From NCBI RefSeq assembly GCF_018449515.1, contig NZ_JAAVUQ010000007.1, forward strand, positions 248,001 through 312,000: 64,000 nucleotides of DNA, given 5' to 3'. Source of the DNA: Caballeronia sp. dw_19. GTDB lineage: Bacteria > Pseudomonadota > Gammaproteobacteria > Burkholderiales > Burkholderiaceae. The position numbers were made by a program, and so were the translations under genes. The notes beneath the pieces were generated by a model, which made no database searches, had not been told where the DNA came from, and worked only from the letters and a program-made list of their open reading frames with translations. This document shows, one piece after another, positions 18,725-26,868 of the stretch; the first letter of the stretch is position 1, and each line of letters begins with the position of its first letter.

Positions 18725-20140
18725 TTGCCTACCCAACCTGCTGCATCCGCGAGTCCGCCAACCAGCCTGTCCGGTACGTCCATTGGCAGCGCTGAGGAAA
18801 GCCGTGCGCTTGGCCGCTCGCTGCGCGATTCGGTCCCCTTCGACGCGCACGCAGCCTGGCAGCCGGAAAGCAGCCGCCCGGACGCCGTCGCGCGGGTGCT
18901 CGCCAACAACGCCGGCCGGCAGGAGCGGCTGATCCCGTTGCGCATGTCACGCATGGCTGCATCGCCGTTCGCGTTCCTGCGCGGCGCGGCGAGCGTGATG
19001 GCCTGGGATCTCGCGCACACGCCGTCTATCGGCCATCACGTGATGATCGATGGCGACGCGCATCTGAACAATTTTGGGCTGTTCCGCACGCCTCGGCAGG
19101 ACGTGGTCTTCGACCTGAACGATTTCGATGAAACCCTGGTCGCCCCGTGGGAATGGGATCTGAAGCGGCTCACCGCCAGCATCAACGTAGCGGCGCTCGA
19201 AAACGGAGTCGACGCCGCCGGCCGCGAGCGTGCCGTGCGCTCCGCTTGCACCGCTTACCGGACCACCATGTCGACGCTGGCGCAGGTTCCCGCCTACGAG
19301 TTGTGGCAGATGCGCTCATACGCGAGCGTGTTGCATATCGAAGCACCGGTCACGCTCGACGCTGCGGAGAAAGCGACCATTGCCAAGGCCGTTGAACGCT
19401 CGACCAAGCGCAGTCACGCGACGATGCTGGCGCGCGTCGCCGAGCCGAACGGCAAAAGCTGGCGTTTTCGCGACGATCCGCCGATCCTCACCCGTCTTGA
19501 TGCCGCGGAGAAAAACCACGTTACGGAGGGGCTGCGCGGGTACTTGCAGACCATCGCGGGCGAATGGCGGACGATGCTCGAACGCTACGACGTGGTCGAT
19601 GTCGCGCATCGCGTGGTGGGCGTAGGCAGTGTCGGGACGCGCGCGTATTTGTTATTACTGCTCGGACGAGCTCATGCCGATCCGTTATTCATGCAGGTCA
19701 AGGAAGGCATTGTGCCCGCCGCCGCGCCGTTCGTGCCGCCGCTCGCTGAAGCGTTCAGCCACCAGGGGCGGCGCGTGGTGCACGGCCAGCGCCTGCTGCA
19801 AAGCTCCTCCGACCCGTTGCTCGGCTGGACGACTATTTCGGGCCGCGACTTCTACGTGCGGCAGATGAAGAACATCCGCGGCTCGATTCCGGTCGACTGG
19901 CTGCACGGCGCGACCTTCGATTTCTACGCCTGGTGCCTCGGCTTGCTGCTCGCGCGTGCTCATGCGCGCACCGGCGACGCCGCGCTGATCGCCGGTTATT
20001 GCGGCAACTCGGACCGCCTGGATGCAGCCTATGCCCGATGGGCCGAAAGCTACGGTGCGCAGACCGTGGCCGACCACGCCGCGTTCGTCCAGGCGATTGC
20101 TCAAGGGCGCGTGATCGCTGCGCCTCCCGAAAAAGCGTAG
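18725..20140 (+). CDS. DUF2252 family protein
   Basis: Translation appears to begin at TTG 18725, six bases after GAGGAAA, giving 471 residues. The family signature is clear: PFAFLRGAASVMAWDL, then DGDAHLNNFGLFRTP and VFDLNDFDETLVAPWEWDLKRL, and later VGVGSVGTRAYLLLL and VVHGQRLLQSSSDPLLGW. The HLNNFG and FDLNDFDE motifs resemble the catalytic loop and metal-binding Asp of aminoglycoside phosphotransferase-like kinases, so a kinase fold is plausible, but no substrate is known. The protein is soluble with no signal peptide and appears monocistronic. Confidence 0.9.
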   Translation: MPTQPAASASPPTSLSGTSIGSAEESRALGRSLRDSVPFDAHAAWQPESSRPDAVARVLANNAGRQERLIPLRMSRMAASPFAFLRGAASVMAWDLAHTPSIGHHVMIDGDAHLNNFGLFRTPRQDVVFDLNDFDETLVAPWEWDLKRLTASINVAALENGVDAAGRERAVRSACTAYRTTMSTLAQVPAYELWQMRSYASVLHIEAPVTLDAAEKATIAKAVERSTKRSHATMLARVAEPNGKSWRFRDDPPILTRLDAAEKNHVTEGLRGYLQTIAGEWRTMLERYDVVDVAHRVVGVGSVGTRAYLLLLLGRAHADPLFMQVKEGIVPAAAPFVPPLAEAFSHQGRRVVHGQRLLQSSSDPLLGWTTISGRDFYVRQMKNIRGSIPVDWLHGATFDFYAWCLGLLLARAHARTGDAALIAGYCGNSDRLDAAYARWAESYGAQTVADHAAFVQAIAQGRVIAAPPEKA

Positions 20141-20379
20141 CAGTGCGATAGGGGAACGAGAGGAATCGATTGTCAAACCTTGTCCGATCGGCCGATGACG
20201 TCAAAAAAACCCGGGACGCAAATGCTACCGATTCGCTATCATTGCCGTTATCCGTTTAAAAAAACGGTGAGAGCCTGAACACAAAAGCAAAGCCGGGACG
20301 GCGGCTGGACATGCCGACGTCATCGAATGGCACATCCCTTGCTGCCGATTCTTATGATCTTTAATGGAGGAAGCAACGC

Positions 20380-20826
20380 ATGAGCATGATTCAGGAGTTC
20401 AAGAGCTTCGCCCTCAAGGGCAACGTGATGGATCTGGCGGTCGGTGTGATTATCGGCGGCGCGTTTTCGACCATCGTCAATTCGATCGTCAAGGATCTGA
20501 TCATGCCGGTCGTGGGGCTAGTCACGGGCGGGCTTGATTTTTCCAACATGTTCATCAAACTGGGCAACATACCCCCTACTTTCAAGGGCAATCCCGACTC
20601 GTACAAGGACTTGCAGACGGCGGGTGTCGCCGTGTTCGGGTATGGCTCCTTCATTACCGTGCTGATCAACTTCATCATCCTGGCGTTCATCATTTTCCTG
20701 ATGGTCAAGTTCATCAACAAGCTGCGCCGGACCGAGGAGCCAGCACCAGAGCCCGCGGCAACGCCGGAAGACGTGCTGTTGCTGCGCGAGATCCGCGATT
20801 CGCTGAAGGCTTCGCCACGCGTCTGA
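20380..20826 (+). CDS. mscL: Large-conductance mechanosensitive channel MscL
   Basis: The 148-residue product follows GGAGGAAG (20365 region). It has the MscL N-terminal amphipathic helix ([20 protein letters not shown]), the tightly packed glycine/alanine TM1 ([20 protein letters not shown]), a periplasmic loop, TM2 ([20 protein letters not shown]) and the C-terminal bundle ([14 protein letters not shown]). The homopentamer opens under membrane tension to release solutes during hypo-osmotic shock. The gene has its own terminator. Confidence 0.97.
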   Translation: MSMIQEFKSFALKGNVMDLAVGVIIGGAFSTIVNSIVKDLIMPVVGLVTGGLDFSNMFIKLGNIPPTFKGNPDSYKDLQTAGVAVFGYGSFITVLINFIILAFIIFLMVKFINKLRRTEEPAPEPAATPEDVLLLREIRDSLKASPRV

Positions 20827-20872
20827 CCTGAGGGTCCGACCTGATCCTCCAAGGGAGCAGCGATTCAGAAAA

Positions 20873-20899
20873 GCCCGCGACGGCCCTCGCGGGCTTTTT
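20873..20899 (+). terminator. Rho-independent terminator of mscL
   Basis: GCCCGCGA, loop CGGCCC, TCGCGGGC, then TTTTT (20895-20899). Confidence 0.9.
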
Positions 20900-21226
20900 C
20901 GTTTTTAGGTGCAATCCCGGGGTTGGTGGCCTTCATGACACGGGTTTGAATTTTCCTGGTGAATTTTCATCGCAGCGGGGTTTCGTAGGTCTATTATTGA
21001 GACAGAAACATGCGAGCCGCAGCAGGGTTATCGGCATGATTCGTGCGCCACCGCTGGGCCGGTCGAGCATGACCGGCGTGCGGTGTCCTAAACTGAATCG
21101 CCGTGAATCCACCACTTCGATGTGCTATAAAAGATCGACGTGTCCAGACAAACGAGCGGCCCGCCAGACGGGAGTGGCCGCATGAGGACGCTGCGTTTTT
21201 TGCAATTCTTTTTCAGGCGAATTTTT
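20900..21226. other. Intergenic region after mscL
   Basis: No supported gene. The frame of the next ORF is open from 21140, with possible starts at 21140 and 21182 as well as 21227. Confidence 0.4.
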
Positions 21227-21673
21227 ATGTCCTTCCCGAAAAAGCGTAGACGCGCAAAGGTCGACGGCGACGAGTCTTTCCTCGCTGTGCTTAGGCATTT
21301 CAAGCCGTTCGGCCAACTCGATACCAAGATTGCACGCGCCCGCGCACAGGATGAACCGGTGTTGTACGCGCATGTGTTGCCGGGTCTTGATGTGCTTCTT
21401 TGCAGCGTTCGTGGGGCGCAACCGCCGTATCCTGCGGTGGACGAGTTGCATCGTCGGTGCATTGAATGTATTACGAATGCGCTGGAGCAGCCGCTCGACG
21501 GGCTCGAAAATGGTGGCTATTGGTATGAAGCCAACGGGTTTGGGTTTCTGGTGTTTGCGAGCCGGGCACGAACTCAGATTTTGAGCGAATTCGGCGCATC
21601 GGCGAGTGCGAGGTCCAGGCGCGGCGCGCGGCGGCAGGATGCGGGGGATGCTGCATCAAGGCCACTGCGGTAG
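21227..21673 (+). CDS. Hypothetical protein next to repeat locus 1
   Basis: The product from ATG 21227 has 148 residues; upstream in-frame ATGs at 21140 and 21182 exist. I do not recognise a family. It has a basic start (MSFPKKRRRAKVDGDE), a central region that reads as a small alpha/beta domain (VLYAHVLPGLDVLLCSVRGA, YPAVDELHRRCIECITNAL, GYWYEANGFGFLVFASRA), and a basic, disordered tail (SARSRRGARRQDAGD). Balanced composition in the central part makes it more credible than the shadow frames. It stops just before the tandem units of repeat locus 1, whose insertion could have altered its 3' end. Confidence 0.45.
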   Translation: MSFPKKRRRAKVDGDESFLAVLRHFKPFGQLDTKIARARAQDEPVLYAHVLPGLDVLLCSVRGAQPPYPAVDELHRRCIECITNALEQPLDGLENGGYWYEANGFGFLVFASRARTQILSEFGASASARSRRGARRQDAGDAASRPLR

Positions 21674-21736
21674 TGTTCGCACCGGTGGACCGGGGGTGGT
21701 TTTGGGAGCAGGGGGCGGGAGGGTTTTGGGGTGCCA

Positions 21737-22153
21737 GGTTGTTGGGTTAGTGGTCGGGGTCAATGCCGGGGTGGTCGGTTCTGGGGTTAGCGGTCGGGGC
21801 TATACCGGGGCGCTAGGTTCCAAGGTTAACGGTCGGGGTCAATGCCGGGTTGCTGCTTTCAGTGTTAGTGGTCTGCGAGAGTCGGATTTTCTCTTTATCA
21901 CTATTAGCCACTGTGCGTGGCGGCACGTCATTTCTTTGTCCAAAGCGACAAAGAAACGAAGCAAAGAAAACGCTTTAACCGCTCTACCCTAAGTGTCCAC
22001 AGCGGGCAGTTTTGATTCATAGGTGCCCCAAAAGCACGGTGCTCGCCAGAGCGAAGGATGTGTGAACCCCTCCTTCTCCGAACACCGATACCCACACGCT
22101 TCGCCACCAGTGATTGAACCTGCCCAAGGAGCACCCCGCGCTATCCGCGGACC
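21737..22153 (+). repeat. Repeat locus 1, left arm (type 1, plus orientation)
   Basis: From the outside in: about 3.5 tandem units of 39-40 bp (unit starts 21737, 21777, 21816, 21856; each reads like GGTTCTGGGGTTAGCGGTCG...), the 89-base core (21881-21969) containing the hairpin TTTCTTTGTC-CAAAGC-GACAAAGAAA (21931-21956), a less conserved 135-base part to about 22105, and a type-1 extension (22106-22153). The core and inner part recur inverted at 22526-22863 and again at locus 2. The extension recurs only in the locus 2 right arm. Frames through this region are broken by indels between copies, so no protein is proposed. Confidence 0.9.
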
Positions 22154-22495
22154 TCCCGCCGAATTTGTACGCGTCTCGAACCACGTAGCCAACCCTCCTG
22201 GAAACGAGGCCACAAAATGCGTGAGACCATTAGGTGACCCGCTGGCCGGCCGTGGACAACTCGCACCCCACGTCAAACGGAGCAAACTCACCTATGCAAA
22301 TTCAACTGCTTAACTGCCCACTGGAGCGGGTCACCCCCAGACCGGCGAAAATAAGGCGCAGGCCACGCAAATAATCTGCAAAAAAGAAGCTTTAAATATG
22401 CGTCGGCCGTATAGCCCACCGAGATAGCCACGCGGACCACGTGGGCAACCCACCAAGACATGACCGTAAAGACGTGTGATGCCGTACGGATTCCT
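22154..22495. repeat. Central spacer of repeat locus 1
   Basis: About 340 bases between the inverted arms. Part of it (22154-22250) is recognisably related, in reverse complement, to the spacer of locus 2 (shared AATTTGTACGC and an AATGCGT stretch), but much diverged. No gene is evident. Confidence 0.6.
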
Positions 22496-22863
22496 TGACA
22501 ATGGTGCTTGCCCGAGAGCGTACGGGGCGAAGCGTGTTCATGTCAGGATTCGCGAGAAGGAGGGGTTCAAACATCCGTGGCTCTGGCGAGCACCGTGCTT
22601 TTGGGGCACCCATGAATGAAAACTGCACGCTGTGGACACTTAGGGTAGCGTGTTTTAAAAGCGTTTTCTTTGCTTCGTTTCTTTGTCGCTTTGGACAAAG
22701 AAATGACGTGCCGCCACGCACAGTGGCTAATAGTGATAAAGAGAAAATCCGACTCTCGCAGACCACTAACACTGAAAGCACCAACCCGGCACTGACCCCG
22801 ACCACTAACCCCAGAACCGACCACCCCGGCACTGACTCCAACCGCTAACCCAGAACCTGACCA
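22496..22863 (-). repeat. Repeat locus 1, right arm (type 2, minus orientation)
   Basis: Reverse-complement copy of the left arm. It has the type-2 extension (22496-22525, containing CTTGCCCGAGAGCGTACGGG), the inner part, the 89-base core at 22665-22753 identical to the left-arm core, and two outer tandem units ending near 22863. The hairpin lies at 22678-22703. Confidence 0.9.
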
Positions 22864-22995
22864 CCCCCGCCCCCAACCACCCCTCCCCATCCCCGTAAAA
22901 ACCCCAAGTGCGAACGGCCCCCCTTGGCGCATGATTTGCTCAGTCCTACCCAGGCGAATCAACGTACCATCAGCCCGACACCAAAGGAGAACACA

Positions 22996-23205
22996 ATGAC
23001 CAACCACGTCTACAAACAAATCGAGCTCACCGGGTCATCGACCCAATCAAGCGACGATGCAATTCGTGTGGCGCTCGAAAAAGCCTCAAAGACCCTCCGA
23101 AACCTACACTGGTTCGAAGTCATCGGCACCCGCGGGCAAGTCGAGGACGGCAAGGTCGCACACTGGCAAGTCACGCTTAAAGTTGGACTGCGAATCGACG
23201 ATTAA
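22996..23205 (+). CDS. Dodecin family flavin-binding protein
   Basis: ATG 22996 has AAAGGAGA upstream and encodes 69 residues, the normal dodecin length. The family pattern is present: MTNHVYKQIELTGSS, SSDDAIRVALEKASKTLRN, HWFEVIGTRGQVEDGKVAHW and VTLKVGLRI. Dodecins form hollow dodecamers that store or buffer flavins (and, in some, coenzyme A). The conserved Trp that stacks on flavin is likely that in NLHWFEV. The gene is monocistronic and ends in a terminator. Confidence 0.93.
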   Translation: MTNHVYKQIELTGSSTQSSDDAIRVALEKASKTLRNLHWFEVIGTRGQVEDGKVAHWQVTLKVGLRIDD

Positions 23206-23230
23206 GATTAATCGCGACGCAGACAACAAA

Positions 23231-23259
23231 GGCCGCGCTTAACCTAAGCGCGGCCTTTT
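23231..23259 (+). terminator. Rho-independent terminator of the dodecin gene
   Basis: GGCCGCGCTTA, loop ACC, TAAGCGCGGCC, then TTTT (23256-23259). Confidence 0.9.
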
Positions 23260-23355
23260 CTTATGACGGAAACGATGACAAACAACAGGTAAGTTTTGCG
23301 AAGCCGCATACCCTCCCGGCAGCTTCGCAAACTACCGCCTACTACCGCCCCCGAA

Positions 23356-24459
23356 TTACTTCGGCAACGACCCGTCAACGCCTTCAACGTACCAGTTGAT
23401 ACGTTGCAATTCCGGATCTGTCAGGTTCTGGCCAGCCGCAATCTTGACCGCTCCCGACTGGTCCTTGATCGGACCCATGAACACGTCCCACTTGCCGCTC
23501 TGCAGTTGCTCACGCTTTGCCGCGACAGCCTGCATCGCCTTGGCGGGCACCACCGCCGTATTCATGTCCTCAAGATCCACCGCCTTCTGCGGCATTCCCA
23601 GCCAGACCGGATCAGTCTTGACCTTGCCGTCCAGAAGCTGCTGGACCATCGAGTTGTAATACACCTCCCAATGCTGCACGACCGAACCCAAGTGCGCGCT
23701 CGGACCAAACTTCTGCATGTTCGAATCCCAACCAAATGCGTACACCTTCTTCTCGGCCGCCGTCGCCAACGTCGCGTTCGAATCAGTGTTCTGCAACAAC
23801 ACGTCAGCACCCTGCCCAATCAGCGTTTCCGCCGCCTGCTTTTCCTTGCCCGGGTCAAACCAGCTATTGATCCAGATCACCTTCGTGTGAACCTTCGGAT
23901 TCACCGATCGCGCGCCCAAGGTGTACGCGTTGATGTTTCGGATCACTTCGGGAATCGGCACCGATGCAACAAACCCCAGCGTGTTCGTCTTCGTGACGTA
24001 TCCCGCCGCGACACCGGCGAGATATGCGCCCTGGTACATGCGGTCATCGTAGACACCGAAGTTTTTGGCTTTCTTGTAACCCGTCGCAGTCAGGAACGTA
24101 ATGTCCGGGTAGTCGCGCGCTACCTTCAATTGGAAGTCCTGGTAACCGAAGCTGGTCCCCACGATAACCTTGTTGCCCTTCGCGGCCAGATCGCGGAACA
24201 CGCGCTCCGAATCCGCCGATTCCGGCACGTCTTCGACTCGCGTGATCTTGATCTTGCTGCCGTACTTGGCCTCCACTTCCTTCGTGCCGGCATCGTGGGC
24301 AAAGGTCCAGCCTGCATCGCCGGGATTCCCGAGGTAGACGAACGCAATGCCCGGCACATCGGCGGCCCGCGCGGGGCCGGCGACCATCGTGGCGGATAAC
24401 GCGAGCATCGTGCCCACGGCTCCGGCTGCGCCCAAGGTGTTCAGCCAGCTTTTCTTCAT
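23356..24459 (-). CDS. BMP-family ABC transporter substrate-binding protein (purine/nucleoside type)
   Basis: The 367-residue protein has a signal peptide (MKKSWLNTLGAAGAVGTMLA to about residue 32) and the two-lobed BMP/PnrA-like fold: IAFVYLGNPGDAGWTFAHDAG near the start, then ESADSERVFRDLAAKGNKVI and GTSFGYQDF. There is no lipobox; it is probably soluble in the periplasm. BMP proteins bind nucleosides or purine-like ligands. The gene lies 349 bases downstream of the second permease gene of the same system. Given the purine-degradation genes that follow on the other strand, a purine base, oxidised purine or allantoin-like ligand is likely but not proven. Confidence 0.9.
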   Translation of the reverse strand: MKKSWLNTLGAAGAVGTMLALSATMVAGPARAADVPGIAFVYLGNPGDAGWTFAHDAGTKEVEAKYGSKIKITRVEDVPESADSERVFRDLAAKGNKVIVGTSFGYQDFQLKVARDYPDITFLTATGYKKAKNFGVYDDRMYQGAYLAGVAAGYVTKTNTLGFVASVPIPEVIRNINAYTLGARSVNPKVHTKVIWINSWFDPGKEKQAAETLIGQGADVLLQNTDSNATLATAAEKKVYAFGWDSNMQKFGPSAHLGSVVQHWEVYYNSMVQQLLDGKVKTDPVWLGMPQKAVDLEDMNTAVVPAKAMQAVAAKREQLQSGKWDVFMGPIKDQSGAVKIAAGQNLTDPELQRINWYVEGVDGSLPK

Positions 24460-24808
24460 CGTGTTTCTCCTGTCGATGGTTCAATGATGTTTGTAAAAAT
24501 CGTGCTGCAGTGTCATTGGCCAAAATCGGGCCGTGGTTCAGGGCTAAATCGGAATGTCAGTCCGCCTTTCAGGCGCGTCGCCATTTGCAACGAATGCGCA
24601 CCCTATTGATGAGCGGGCTGGACTTCTCTTCGGCTAGAGGAACTCCCATTGGTCGTCCCACAACGGAACGGCGATCAGGCGTCCTCGACGCGGGCGCACC
24701 CGACCCGAGCACCCGCAGGTGCCGCGCGCCGATCGCTGTCGAGCCGCACACGGTAGCCGCGTCGGGCCGCGGCTACCAACACGCCGCAAGCCCTCACCCG
24801 CACCGTCA
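24460..24808. other. Gap between permease and binding-protein genes with a hairpin
   Basis: No gene is seen. A perfect hairpin GGTAGCCGCG-TCGGGC-CGCGGCTACC sits at 24751-24776, 33 bases past the permease stop. It has no T-run on the minus strand, so it could be an mRNA stabiliser or processing site that sets the level of the binding-protein message. A separate promoter for the binding protein may also be here. Confidence 0.5.
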
Positions 24809-25738
24809 TCAGCTAGCCGCAAAAAACGGCTTGCCGAGCGATGCTGGCGCGTTCAGCTTGATCGTGTTCGGATTGCGCGAGATGAGCACCAGCACGACGA
24901 CCGTCGCCACGTACGGCAACATGGCGAGAAATTGCGTCGGGATCGGCACGCCGATGGCCTGCGCGTAGAACTGCAGCGCCATCACCGCACCAAACAGCAA
25001 TGCGCCGATCAGCAGCCGCCCCGGGCGCCACGTCGCGAACACGACCAGCGCCAGCGCGATCCAGCCGCGCCCCGACGTCAGTTGTTCCTGCCACAAATGC
25101 AGGTAGACGATCGAGTAATAACCGCCCGCAATGCCCGCCATGCCGCCGCCGAAAAGCGTCGCGCCGTAACGCACGCCGACTACCGGAAAACCCACGGAAT
25201 GCGCGACCGAAGGCGACTCGCCTACCGAGCGCAATACCAGCCCGGCGCGCGTTCGATATAAAAACCAGCCGATCACGCCAAACATGATGAACGCGAGATA
25301 ACCAAGCGGCGTCAGCGTGAAAAACGCGGGTCCGATGACGGGAATGGACGTAAGACCGGGAATGGGCAGCACGTCGATGGTCGCGCGCACCGCCGCCGAC
25401 GTATAAGGCTTGCCGATATACGCCGAAAACCCGATGCCGAAAATAGTCAGCGATAAACCCGTGGCAACCTGATTCGCGAGCATGGTGATGGTAAGGAACG
25501 CGAACACAAGCGACATCAGCACGCCCGCGACAATCGCGCCCAGAATACCGAGCCACGGATTCCCGGTGATCGCGGTAACGGCGTAGCCGGTGACCGCGCC
25601 CATCAGCATCATGCCTTCCACGCCAAGGTTCAACACCCCCGACTTCTCGGCGACAAGCTCCCCTGCACCGGCGAACATCAGCGGAATAGCGGCGACGACA
25701 GCGCTTGAGGAAAGCGAACTGGCCTGATTGATATCCAT
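24809..25738 (-). CDS. BMP-type ABC transporter permease (second)
   Basis: The ATG at 25736-25738 gives 309 residues beginning [20 protein letters not shown]; the frame is open further upstream, but family members start here. It is a polytopic membrane protein of the BPD_transp_2 type: [20 protein letters not shown] near the N-terminus is a strong signature of this group, and [22 protein letters not shown] matches the cytoplasmic coupling region. It should pair with the 368-residue permease whose gene ends 23 bases upstream. The pair forms the translocation channel for the BMP binding protein. Confidence 0.92.
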   Translation of the reverse strand: MDINQASSLSSSAVVAAIPLMFAGAGELVAEKSGVLNLGVEGMMLMGAVTGYAVTAITGNPWLGILGAIVAGVLMSLVFAFLTITMLANQVATGLSLTIFGIGFSAYIGKPYTSAAVRATIDVLPIPGLTSIPVIGPAFFTLTPLGYLAFIMFGVIGWFLYRTRAGLVLRSVGESPSVAHSVGFPVVGVRYGATLFGGGMAGIAGGYYSIVYLHLWQEQLTSGRGWIALALVVFATWRPGRLLIGALLFGAVMALQFYAQAIGVPIPTQFLAMLPYVATVVVLVLISRNPNTIKLNAPASLGKPFFAAS

Positions 25739-25761
25739 GGGTTTTCTCGTCCGCTTTTTAT

Positions 25762-26868
25762 TTACGAATGTGCATGCGCCGCAACCCGGCGCCGTACGCG
25801 ATAGTTGACGAACAGGTCCGCACCCAGCAGGCAAAACAGCAGCAATCCCTGGAACACGCCGGCGATCGCCTGCGGCAATTGCATCGACGTCTGCACCGCT
25901 TCGCCGCCAAGATACAGCAATGCCATCAGCAGACTCGCGAGCACGATGCCAACCGGATGCAACCGCCCGACGAACACCACGATGATTGCCGTGAAGCCGT
26001 ACCCCGGTGACCAGCTCGCCTGCAATTGCCCGATCGGTCCGGCCACTTCGCCCATGCCGGCCAAACCGGCCAGACCGCCGCTCAGGAGCAACGAGGTCCA
26101 GATGGCCTTTTTATCGGAGAAACCGGCGTAGCGGGCTGCCAGCGGCGCCAGACCACCCACGTTCATCCGATACCCCGCGAAGCTCTTGCGCATGAACAGC
26201 CACACCAGCGGAATCGCGATCGCCGTCAGGAACACCGACGCATTGATCCGCGTGCCCTTCAGCCATGCCCAGCCCCAATCGCTGTAAAGACGCGGGTATT
26301 GCGCCGAATCGCCGAACATCGCCGAGATCGGGAAGTTCATGCCTTCTGGGTCACGCCACGGACCGCTCACCAGATAGATGAGCAACTGCGTCGCGACGTA
26401 CGTGAGCATCAGGCTCGTCAGAATCTCATTGGTGTTGAAACGGCTCTTGAGCAACGCGGGAATCGCGGCCCAGGCCATGCCGCCTATCACGCCGCCAATC
26501 ATCATCAGCGGCAGGATCCACCAGCCGGTGGCGTCGCCGACATGAATCGCTATGCCGCCCGCCACGATCCCGCCCAGCAGCATCTGCCCTTCCGCGCCGA
26601 TATTCCACACGTTCGCCCGGTACCCCACCGCCAGTCCCAGCGCGATCAGGCACAGCGGTGACGCCTTCAACACGAGCTCCGACCAGCCGTTCACGTTCGA
26701 CAATGGTTCGATGAAAAACCCGTGCATCGCGCGCACCGGGTCCTGGCCCACGAGCGTAAAAATCAGAAAGCCAATAATCAATGTCAGCACCGCGGCGACC
26801 AGCGGTACGGCAAGCTGCATGGCACGGGACGGCGTCGGGCGCGCTTCAAGTCGATAAGGAAAATTCAT
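25762..26868 (-). CDS. BMP-type ABC transporter permease (first)
   Basis: This 368-residue inner-membrane protein has about nine hydrophobic segments and the BPD_transp_2 motif NVWNIGAEGQMLLGGIVAGG. The coupling segment GGLAPLAARYAGFSDKKA with GGLAGLAGMGEV is also present. Its start codon overlaps the stop of the ATPase gene by four bases (ATGA, 26865-26868), which implies translational coupling. It forms the heterodimeric channel with the following permease. Confidence 0.93.
   Translation of the reverse strand: MNFPYRLEARPTPSRAMQLAVPLVAAVLTLIIGFLIFTLVGQDPVRAMHGFFIEPLSNVNGWSELVLKASPLCLIALGLAVGYRANVWNIGAEGQMLLGGIVAGGIAIHVGDATGWWILPLMMIGGVIGGMAWAAIPALLKSRFNTNEILTSLMLTYVATQLLIYLVSGPWRDPEGMNFPISAMFGDSAQYPRLYSDWGWAWLKGTRINASVFLTAIAIPLVWLFMRKSFAGYRMNVGGLAPLAARYAGFSDKKAIWTSLLLSGGLAGLAGMGEVAGPIGQLQASWSPGYGFTAIIVVFVGRLHPVGIVLASLLMALLYLGGEAVQTSMQLPQAIAGVFQGLLLFCLLGADLFVNYRVRRRVAAHAHS

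Noticed and set aside
21606..21992. Open frame through repeat locus 1 with a plausible-looking C-terminus (SDFLFITISHCAWRH)
   Set aside because: The same peptide appears in other repeat copies on both strands, the tandem units have periods of 39-41 bp, and copies differ by frame-breaking indels. It is a by-product of the repeat.
21737..22863. Insertion sequence or CRISPR array as explanation for the repeats
   Set aside because: No transposase frame, no terminal repeat with target duplication seen, and the tandem units are contiguous without spacers, so neither class fits.
23296..24399. 367-codon plus-strand frame opposite the BMP binding protein
   Set aside because: Antisense shadow of a gene with signal peptide and family motifs.
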